Shown: positions 56,910 through 64,000 of the stretch, in pieces
Layout: every line of letters begins with the position of its first letter
Position numbering within the stretch: the first letter of the stretch is position 1
Source of the DNA: Polyangium fumosum
GTDB taxonomy: Bacteria > Myxococcota_A > Polyangia > Polyangiales > Polyangiaceae
Length of the DNA stretch: 64,000 nt
Direction of reading: 5' to 3'
Assembly (NCBI RefSeq): GCF_005144585.1
Contig: NZ_SSMQ01000039.1
Location: 1-64,000, forward strand
Translations under genes and position numbers: made by a program
The notes under the pieces: generated by a model
The model's database searches: none
Told to the model about the DNA's origin: nothing
What the model saw: only the letters and a program-made list of their open reading frames with translations

Positions 56910-59890
56910 GCCCCCTCCAGCTCAGGGTTGGGGTTCTTGATCTTGGCGAGGTACGACGTGCGCGGGCGGACGTTGAGCTCTTCCAGGAGCTTGTATCCGC
57001 GCGGCCCGGCGGCGCGCTTGGCCACCTCGCTCTGCTTGTCGTTGAGGTCGCCGAAGTGGATGGCCTGCGCCGGGCAAGCCGCCTGGCATGCCGTCACCAC
57101 CTCGCCGTCGCGGAGACGCTCGCGCCCCTCCGCCTTCGCGGAGATCTTCGCGCGGTTGATGCGCTGCACGCAGTACGTGCACTTCTCCATGACGCCTCGG
57201 CTCCGCACCGTGACGTCCGGGTTCATCTGCATCTTGTGCTGCTCGATCGTGTCCTTCGTGTAGTCGAAGTAGTTGAACCTTCGGACCTTGAAGGGGCAGT
57301 TGTTCGCGCAGTACTTGGTGCCGATGCACCGGTTGTACGTCATCTCGTTCAGCCCCTCGGGGCTGTGCGTCGTCGCCGCGACCGGGCAGACCTCTTCGCA
57401 CGGCGCGTTCTCGCAGTGCACGCACATCATCGGCTGCGAGACGCTCGTCGGGTTGTCGAGGTCGCCCTCGAAGTACCGATCCATCCGCATCCAGTGCATC
57501 TCGCGCGACTTCTGCACGCCCTCGGCGCCGACGATCGGGATGTTGTTCTCCGCCTGGCACGCGATGCTGCAAGCGTTGCAGCCGACGCACGCGGCGAGAT
57601 CGATCGTCATGCCCCAGGCATGGCCCTTGTCGTAGTTCCGCTCCTCGAAGAGGCTCAGGTACTTCTTCGGCTGCGGGACGACCTGCGGGTTCGCCTGGTA
57701 CTTGGCGAACGACGCCTCGAGCACGAGCGGCCGGCCCTCCGTGAGGAAGTGCTCCTGCGTCCGCGAGAGCTTCGTCGAGCCGCCCGCCTTCGTGATCGAC
57801 ACGCCGTCCGCGACGTGGAACGCCGCGCTCGTGCGCAACGAGCCCGTGTCGACGCCGATGTTCTTGCCGACCCGGCCGACCACGCTCCGGCCCTGACCGA
57901 CCGTTACGAGGATCGTCCCGTCGGCGAGCCCCGGCGCCACGAGCGCGGGGAGCGTCACCGTCGCGCCGTTCGCGCTCACGTTGACGAGGTCCCCGTCGAC
58001 CACGCCGAGCCCTCTCGCCGTCTTGGGCGAGAGCGACGCGACGTTGCCCCAGGTGAGCTTCGCCATCGGGTCCGGCATCTCCTGGAGCCAGCCGTTGTTC
58101 GCGTACCGGCCATCCCACGTGTGCGGATCCGGGTCGAAGATGACCTCGAGGTCGCCCTTGGGCGCCACGGCCTTCTGCGCCTTGATCGCCGCGCCGACCT
58201 TCGCCGCGTCGAGATCCGCCGTCTCGGCCGGGAAGGCGCTGTCCTTCCAGAGGCCGTCGTGCAGGGCGCGCCGGAAGTCACGCTCGAAGTCGGCGACGAG
58301 CGACTGCGCGCCGCGCCAGCTCGCGCGGACGAGGTCGTAGCCCTTGCGCGTGCCGCCGAGGAAGATCTCGAGGATCTCCGCGTCGGTCTTGCCGCCGTAC
58401 AGCGGCGCGATGAGCGGCTGGACGATCGCGCCCGTGCCGTCCTCGGACCGGACGTCGCCCCAGCTCTCGAGCGCGTGCGCGCGGTTCAGGTGCCACGCCG
58501 CGGCCTTGCCCGTCTCGTCGACGTGCGTGCCCACGTGGACCAGCGTCTTCGCCTTCGTGATCGCGTCGCGGACGTCCGCGGGCGCGTTGAACGCAGGGTT
58601 GCCGCCGAGGACGATCAGCGTGTCGATCGTGCCTGCCTGGAGGTCCTTGCCGAGGGCCGCGATCTCCGCCGGGCCGCCCTTCACCTCGTCGAACGGGCGC
58701 ACGAGCTTCACGGTCTTGCCGACCGCGCCGATCGCGCGGTGCACCGCGTGGAAGAGCGCGTGCACGGCCGCGGGCTGCTTGCGACCCACGACGATCAAGG
58801 CCGCGCCGTTGCGCTTCGCGATGTCGGCCGCGATGGCCTTGACCAGCTTCGTGGCGTCCGGATCGAGCGCGCCGGCGCCGCCGAGCGCGGACGTGATGTC
58901 CGCCGGCAGCTCCACCTTCGCGGCCGCGGCGATCTCCTGCGCGAGCGCGTACGCGAGCGCCGGGATCTTGTGGCTCTGAAGGCGCATCCGATGATCCGCG
59001 CTCGTCCCCGAGACCGAGAAGGAACTCTCGATCGCGTAGAACCGGTTCATCGGCTTGTCCTTGCGGTCCGGGTTTCGCCGGTCCGCGAAGGCGCGCACGT
59101 TCTTCACGACGCTGCCCTCGTTCAGCAGGAAGTCCGCGTCGAGCGAGACCACGACGTCGGCCTCGCCGAAGTCGTAGACGGGCACGAGCGCCTTGCCGAA
59201 GGCGATCCGCGCGGCTTCCTCCGTCACGTCACGGCCGAACGCCTCGTACCGCACGACGCGCGCTTCGGGCATCAGCTTGAGGAGCGCGTCGAGCTGCGCG
59301 GCGACCGTGGGCGAGCGGTGATCCTCGACGAGGACCGCGAGCCCCTTGCCGTTCTTCTTCTTCGCGTCGTCGCCGAGCTTGCGCAGGAAGACGCTCGCGT
59401 CGTCCCACGTCCGCGCCTCGCCCTTCTCTTGCGGGCTCTGGCTGCGGTCGGGATCGTAGAGATCGAGCACCGACGCTTGCACGAACGAGTTCGTCGCCCC
59501 GAGGCTCTCGGGGTGGCGGGGGTTGCCCTCGATCTTCGTCGGCCGACCCTCGTGCGTCTCGACGACGAGGCCGATCGCGGTGCCGAGGATCGGCATCGCG
59601 GTCGAGAAGAAGAGCGGACGGCCGGGGACGATCTCCTCCGGCGCGCGCGTGTAGGGGACGATGACCTCTTCGGGCCTGCGGCACGCCGCGAGGCCGCCAA
59701 GGGCCATCGAGGCGCCCATGATGGCGAGGAAGCCTCGACGGCTCGTCCCTTGCGGAGCCTCGGCGGCGCCCTCCGGGAACTCGCGCGTGAGGTCCTCTGC
59801 GAACGACGGCGACTTCTCGAACTCGTCGACGCTCCGCCAGTAGTTCTTTCCGGACGTATCCGGCTCGATGGGATACGGAGCTCGCTTCAT
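56906..59890 (-). CDS. actB: Alternative complex III subunit B (molybdopterin-fold/iron-sulfur fusion)
   Basis: 994 aa from the ATG at 59890. A Tat-like signal ([10 protein letters not shown], residues about 50-59) ends near LAAC. The N-terminal part (to about 750) has the molybdopterin oxidoreductase fold without obvious cofactor ligands, as is usual for ActB1. The C-terminal part is a ferredoxin domain with Cys clusters: [46 protein letters not shown] and CQAACP. These hold three [4Fe-4S] and one [3Fe-4S] cluster in known complexes. It is the fused B1-B2 form. Start chosen at the overlap with actA. Confidence 0.94.
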
Positions 59891-60540
59891 CGGTGGCACC
59901 CCGAGCAATGAACGGGAGGCGAGACCTTGCGCTGGGAAGGCGGCGCCGCGAGGTTCGCGACGCTCGCCGGCACGGTCTCGTCGACCATCTTGGTGATGTC
60001 CTTCGGATCCCGGAGGTTCGGCTCGGGGTTCCGATGGCAATCGAGGCACCAGCCCATGGAGAGGGGCTGTGCTTGACTCACCTTGATCATCTGGTCGACG
60101 CGGCCGTGGCAGCTCTGACAAGCCACTCCTGCGGTCGCGTGGGCCTGGTGGTTGAAGTACGCGTAGTCGGCCAGGTTGTGGACGCGCACCCAGGGGATGG
60201 GGTTCCCCGTGGCGAAGCTCTCCCGCACGGGAAGAAGCTTTTGACTATCCGTCTTCACCTTCGAGTGGCAGTTCATGCACGTCTCGGTGGGAGGGACGGA
60301 CGCTTGGGCGCTCTTGTCGACGGCCGTGTGACAGTAACGGCAGTCGATGCCGAGATCGCCGGCATGCAGCTTGTGGCTGTAGTCCACGGGTTGCGTGGGG
60401 GTGTAGCCAACTTCGACGTGCTTGTTGGTACCGTAGTACCAAAGGCCGCCCGCAGCCGCGGTGCCAAGCGGAGCAAGTACGAAGGCGGCCACCATCGGCA
60501 GCACCCGGTTGGACCACTTTGGGAATAGGTATCTCGCCAT
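59887..60540 (-). CDS. actA: Alternative complex III subunit A (penta-haem cytochrome c)
   Basis: 217 aa. An N-terminal signal anchor (VLPMVAAFVLAPLGTAAAGG) is followed by five CxxCH sites at 67-71, 88-92, 141-145, 165-169 and 212-216 (CRYCH, CMNCH, CQSCH, CLDCH, CSGCH). This is the diagnostic first subunit. It is the first gene of the operon; the promoter must be in 60541-60803. It accepts electrons from quinol oxidation and passes them to ActE or the oxidase. Confidence 0.95.
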   Translation of the reverse strand: MARYLFPKWSNRVLPMVAAFVLAPLGTAAAGGLWYYGTNKHVEVGYTPTQPVDYSHKLHAGDLGIDCRYCHTAVDKSAQASVPPTETCMNCHSKVKTDSQKLLPVRESFATGNPIPWVRVHNLADYAYFNHQAHATAGVACQSCHGRVDQMIKVSQAQPLSMGWCLDCHRNPEPNLRDPKDITKMVDETVPASVANLAAPPSQRKVSPPVHCSGCHR

Positions 60541-60803
60541 GTGGACGCTCGATCATCGGGAATTCCCGACGACGCGGGCGGGTTTTGCCGTCCCCAGCCG
60601 ACGAGGGCAAGATGGCAAAGCGCCGCACACCTGCGGCAACTTGCCGCGCCCCCACCCTTACGGTCCGACCAACGGTTCGTCGGGCCACATGTAGGGGCAT
60701 TTTCGGTCATAGAAGAACGTTCCGTAAGGAAACGTTTGGGGTTCGTCACGCCGGGTTTGGTCCGGACGCGAACCACGCGCCCCCCTCCCCTGCCCCGCGC
60801 GGA
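60541..60803. promoter_or_regulatory. Upstream region of the respiratory operon
   Basis: 263 bp between the operon start and the converted end of the beta-hydroxylase gene, both on the minus strand, so it holds the operon promoter. Notable is an imperfect palindrome CGTTCC-GTAA-GGAAACG at about 60715-60733. A poorly GC-rich patch (ATTTTCGGTCATAG) lies at 60700-60714. No sigma-54 pattern was found. RegA could act here, but no RegA site was recognised. Confidence 0.4.
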
Positions 60804-61508
60804 CTACTGCTGCGCGAGCCGCCAGAGCAGATACGCGTCCGACTTCATCGTCTCGGGCAACGACTCCATCGGATCCCGCGACAAACGTGCCATCGCCTCG
60901 GGATCTTTCGCCCCTTCTTCCGGCGTGCCCGCGGCGACGAGGGCCTCGACGGACGGCACGGGCGGCAGATCCACCATGAGGTGAATGCGCGGCGATCCAA
61001 GGTTTTCCGCGCCGTGCGGCACGCTGTTGTTGAAGGCCCACGCGGTGCCCGCGGGCAGATGCAGGAAGCGGCCCGCGACGCAGAGGCGCGCGGCCGGCGT
61101 CGTGATCAGCGGGACGTGGAAGCGGTGGTGTTCGTCCCAGTGAGGCGTGTTGTCGACGTGCAGATGGATGCGCGAATCCGGCGGGCTCAAGCCGAGCCAC
61201 GCCGAGACGGGGCGCGCAGGAAACGCCGTGTCGAGCAGCTCGCAGAGGCGCGGGAGAGGCGCGAGCGCAGGGGCGTCGATGCCGCCGCCGCTCGTGAGCC
61301 GACTGCCGGGCCAGCCGCGCTCCTGCCCCCCGCGCAGGATGCAAAACGACGTGCCGAGGTGCCACTTCCACTGGCTCGGCAGCCACGTGATGTCCGCCGC
61401 TTCGATCTCGGCGACGATCGGCGCGACGTCGATCACGAGCGGAAGCCGCAGGAAACGATAGGTCTTCGGAAGCGCGCGCGGGCTCGGGACGTGACGCTTC
61501 TGGTACAT
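60804..61508 (-). CDS. Aspartyl/asparaginyl beta-hydroxylase-like dioxygenase
   Basis: 234 aa. The double-stranded beta-helix of the Asp/Asn hydroxylase family is indicated by WKWHLGTSF, IHLHVDNTPHWDEHHRFHVPL (iron ligands His117 and Asp119; RFHVPL 129-134), FNNSVPHGAENLG (His165) and PRIHLMVDL (Arg174, the likely 2-oxoglutarate contact). It should be an Fe(II)/2-oxoglutarate-dependent oxygenase. Free-standing bacterial members hydroxylate amino acids, peptides or carrier-bound intermediates. The substrate is unknown. An HDO-type gene lies 55 nt upstream in the same direction. Confidence 0.88.
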   Translation of the reverse strand: MYQKRHVPSPRALPKTYRFLRLPLVIDVAPIVAEIEAADITWLPSQWKWHLGTSFCILRGGQERGWPGSRLTSGGGIDAPALAPLPRLCELLDTAFPARPVSAWLGLSPPDSRIHLHVDNTPHWDEHHRFHVPLITTPAARLCVAGRFLHLPAGTAWAFNNSVPHGAENLGSPRIHLMVDLPPVPSVEALVAAGTPEEGAKDPEAMARLSRDPMESLPETMKSDAYLLWRLAQQ

Positions 61509-61563
61509 CCGCTCTCTCTCCTGTCGAGCGGCCGTGCATCGCAGCCGACGCGGGCCACCCGTG

Positions 61564-62430
61564 TCAAGCGCCGAGCTTGACGCGAAACGGCGCGAACATC
61601 ACGGAGAGATCGTCGTCACTGCGAGCCGAACTCCCGCGCGCAAATCTCCCGATCCGGGTGGTCTCGTAAGCGGCCCTCGCGATCGCCTCGCGTTCGCCGT
61701 GCGAGAGGCCGGCGACGAGCGTGACGATGTCGTCGACGTGATCCGCGTCGGTGCCGGCCGCGCTGTGCACGCGCAGGCATCGCGTGGCGTCGACGCCGCT
61801 CGGCAACACGGCTTGCACGGCGCGCACCTCGGCCACGCTCCGCGTCGCGGCGAGGCGCTCGAGCGCGAACGCGTAGCCCACGCACCGCGCGGGATCTCCC
61901 GGGCCACGCACGAGCGACGTGAAGAAATCGACGAGCGCCGCCGCGGTCTCCGGCACGTGCGCGGCGACGAGCGCGGGGGCGTCGTAGCCGAGCGACGCGA
62001 GATCGCGCAGCGCGAGCGCATCGTGCCCTTGCTCGTCGCGCGACTTTTCATGCGCCCACGCCGCGAGCGCCGCGCGCCCCTCCGCTTCGAAGCGCTCGCG
62101 GGCCTCGATCATGAGCCTGGGCGTCGCGTGGGTCGTATGAAAGTACCCGGCGAGCCGGTGGATCCAGCCTGCGATCGTGAGCTCTCGCCGCGGCGGCGCG
62201 GGCCCTTCCCGTTGCGCGACGCCGAGCACGCCGTCGAGCAGGTTTCGTGTCGCTGCAAGGCTCACCGGCCCCTCCGGCGCCACCGAGAACGGCCCTCCGA
62301 AGGCCAGCGCTTCCTCGTGCAGGAAAGCCCGCGCGCTCGTCGCGACCACGATCCTTCCTTCCGCGATGCGCGCCCACGTGATGTCGGAACCCTGCACGAT
62401 CGACGACGCCTCCTCGGCCTTTGGCCCCAC
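61564..62430 (-). CDS. Probable haem-oxygenase-like di-iron oxidase (HDO)
   Basis: 288 aa from a GTG at 62430. After a 90-residue beta-rich opening, the rest is helical. Putative metal ligands follow the HDO pattern: Glu128 and His136 ([16 protein letters not shown]), Glu191 (ALERL), His222, Asp228 and His231 ([15 protein letters not shown]). Members such as UndA and SznF use two irons and O2 for oxidative chemistry. The family call rests on motif arrangement only. The spacing of the first Glu and His should be compared with known members. Function unknown. It diverges from the halogenase-like gene across 62 bp. Confidence 0.65.
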   Translation of the reverse strand: MGPKAEEASSIVQGSDITWARIAEGRIVVATSARAFLHEEALAFGGPFSVAPEGPVSLAATRNLLDGVLGVAQREGPAPPRRELTIAGWIHRLAGYFHTTHATPRLMIEARERFEAEGRAALAAWAHEKSRDEQGHDALALRDLASLGYDAPALVAAHVPETAAALVDFFTSLVRGPGDPARCVGYAFALERLAATRSVAEVRAVQAVLPSGVDATRCLRVHSAAGTDADHVDDIVTLVAGLSHGEREAIARAAYETTRIGRFARGSSARSDDDLSVMFAPFRVKLGA

Positions 62431-62492
62431 GGATACCCCATCGGGCGCGAGGCTTCCAGGCGTGCGCGCCGCGTGATAATCGACCTCGCATC

Positions 62493-64000
62493 ATGGGCAT
62501 CGAGCGTCGCGACGTGGTCGTCCTCGGCGGGGGTCCTGCGGGCAGCACCTTCGCCGCCATCCTCAAGAAGTACGAGCCGAACCTCTCGGTCACGGTCCTC
62601 GAGAAGGCGCGCTTCCCGCGCTACCACATCGGCGAGTCCCTCATCCCCGCGTTGAACCCGGTGCTCCGCGATCTCGGGATCTACGACGATCTCGGACGCG
62701 CGGGGTTCATCCGCAAGATGGGCATCACGTTCGTGTGGGGCCGCGATCGGACGCCCTGGGACGCCGACTACCTCAAGCTCGGCGACGTCCGCGTCCACGA
62801 GGGCGCCGAGGTGCTGAACGTGCTCGGCCAGGATTTTTCGAAGCTCCTGCGCCGCCCCGAAGAGCGCGACGAAACCTTCAACGCGTTCAACGTCCGGCGC
62901 GCCGAGTTCGACCACATGATCATGAACCGCGCGCGGGACTTCGGCGCCGACGTGCGCGAGGGGACGCGTGGCAAGACGATCCACAAGGACGAACACGGCC
63001 GCGTCACGGGCGTCGACTGGGAGGATGATCAGGGCCGCGAAGGCACGATCGAGACCTCGTTCGTGCTCGACGCGAGCGGGCAAGGCACGCGCTTCACGCC
63101 CGGAGGCCGCGTCTTTGATCCGCACATGAACAACTACGCGGTCTACGGCTACTGGTCCGGCGCCGAGTGGAAGATCCTCTACCGGGGCACGCGCGACCGG
63201 ACGAACGTGTTCATCTGCTCGGTCGACAAAGGCTGGATCTGGTACATCCCCGTCGCGCAGGACCTCATCAGCGTCGGCGTCGTGACGAACACGGCGCACT
63301 TCAAAGACGCGCTCCAGAGCCAGGATCCCGAGTCGTTTTACCACGAGACGATCCAGGGCTGCCCCGAGGTCCGCGGCTTGCTCTCGCACGCGACGCACCG
63401 CGACGACTTCATCGGCGGCGGCAAGCGCATCTCGGTGACCCGCGACTGGTCGTCGTGGGCGAAGAGCCCCACGGGCCCGGGCTGGGCCACGGCCGGTGAC
63501 GCGGCGATCTTCGTCGATCCGATCCTCTCGTCGGGCGTGACGCTCGCGATGCAGAGCGGCCATCGCGCGGCGTACACGTACCGCACGGCCCGCGCGCGGC
63601 GAGACCTGCCCGAGGACGCGCTCTGGCGCGCCTACGCCGACTACATCCGCGGCGAGGCGGGCTCGTTCCTCCGGCTCGCGCGTTACTTCTACGGCAACAA
63701 CCGCGCGGCGCCCTCGTGGTGGTGGGAGGCGCAGACGCTCGTCAACGCCTCGGGCAAGCTCGCGGTCGACGATCGGCAGGCCTTCACCATGGCGAGCGCC
63801 GGGTTCTTCCCGACGCTCCGCGCGGTCACGGACGACACGGTGATCCCGCTCGTCGCGGGCATCACGGGCCTCCAGGGCGACGTGTACAACGTCTTCTACG
63901 AGGACGGGCTGCCGCCGCCCGAGGCGCTGCCGAAGCAGGCGATGGAGCACCTCGCGCGCTTCCGGCTGGCGCTGCGCACCGAGCCCATGGCGACCGAGGG
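62493..64000 (+). CDS. Flavin-dependent halogenase family protein (runs off the right edge)
   Basis: At least 502 aa, truncated by the window end. ATG at 62493. FAD site [15 protein letters not shown] (GGGPAGS 12-18), [17 protein letters not shown] (44-58) with the GES motif, Lys75 in [21 protein letters not shown] (247-254) containing the WxWxIP motif of halogenases, and [26 protein letters not shown] (FAD/Cl-binding region). The family also includes hydroxylases and reductases, but WxWxIP argues for halogenase. Lys75 is a candidate for the hypohalous-acid Lys. A GATAAT box at 62475-62480 may be its -10 element. Confidence 0.82.
   Translation, partial: MGIERRDVVVLGGGPAGSTFAAILKKYEPNLSVTVLEKARFPRYHIGESLIPALNPVLRDLGIYDDLGRAGFIRKMGITFVWGRDRTPWDADYLKLGDVRVHEGAEVLNVLGQDFSKLLRRPEERDETFNAFNVRRAEFDHMIMNRARDFGADVREGTRGKTIHKDEHGRVTGVDWEDDQGREGTIETSFVLDASGQGTRFTPGGRVFDPHMNNYAVYGYWSGAEWKILYRGTRDRTNVFICSVDKGWIWYIPVAQDLISVGVVTNTAHFKDALQSQDPESFYHETIQGCPEVRGLLSHATHRDDFIGGGKRISVTRDWSSWAKSPTGPGWATAGDAAIFVDPILSSGVTLAMQSGHRAAYTYRTARARRDLPEDALWRAYADYIRGEAGSFLRLARYFYGNNRAAPSWWWEAQTLVNASGKLAVDDRQAFTMASAGFFPTLRAVTDDTVIPLVAGITGLQGDVYNVFYEDGLPPPEALPKQAMEHLARFRLALRTEPMATE

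Overview
The window is very GC-rich, densely coded chromosomal DNA that looks like a myxobacterium of the Sorangium/Polyangium side (Polyangiales, Myxococcota). Reasons: Gly/Ser-rich lipoproteins with FG-GAP or beta-propeller folds, Hanks-type Ser/Thr kinases (one with an HRDVTPAN catalytic loop), an orphan PAS-STAS protein, a long hybrid histidine kinase, and a complete alternative complex III plus caa3-type oxidase operon. No rRNA, tRNA, CRISPR array, transposase or prophage was recognised. The genus is inference; only the lineage-level call is reasonably supported.

Layout. 1-9.1 kb: a small membrane protein, two secreted lipoproteins, and a large flavoprotein that fuses a NirB-like FAD/[2Fe-2S] module to a membrane domain. 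9.2-20.7 kb: housekeeping and regulatory genes (5'-3' exonuclease, hybrid histidine kinase, HflX, MtfA, cupin lipoprotein, Uma2-type protein, SMP-30-like secreted protein, alkyltransferase Ogt, AT-hook protein). 20.8-24.0 kb: two divergent citrate-synthase-family genes, one carrying an N-terminal DNA-binding domain, sharing a control region full of TTGAT half-sites. 24.0-35.7 kb: Kup K+ transporter, FluC fluoride channel, AAA-like ATPase, two Ser/Thr kinases, two envelope proteins with C-terminal barrels, a small lipoprotein and an RsbR-like PAS-STAS protein. 35.7-45.6 kb: beta-propeller cytochrome, HEAT-repeat protein plus family 2 glycosyltransferase, and uvrA.

45.6-60.5 kb is one 15 kb transcription unit on the minus strand: actABCDEF (alternative complex III), a small one-helix protein, a SCO copper chaperone, cytochrome oxidase subunits II-I-III-IV, and a RegB/RegA-like two-component pair. 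Most junctions overlap by 1-8 nt. The oxidase is of the A2 type (YSHPAVY) with a cytochrome c domain fused to subunit II, so quinol-to-oxygen electron transfer is encoded as a package together with its probable quinone sensor. 60.8-64.0 kb carries a 2-oxoglutarate beta-hydroxylase, a probable haem-oxygenase-like di-iron enzyme and a flavin-dependent halogenase that runs off the right edge.

The most unusual material is non-coding. A family of structured repeats (copies near 123, 3036, 15949, 19775 and 31072) is made of hairpins whose stems vary in sequence but stay paired. It occupies every convergent intergenic gap larger than 25 bp in the window. Two copies are bipartite, with homologous halves in inverted orientation around a conserved centre. 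Directly beside one copy lies an eight-unit array in which a short GC-rich motif recurs every 42-43 bp.
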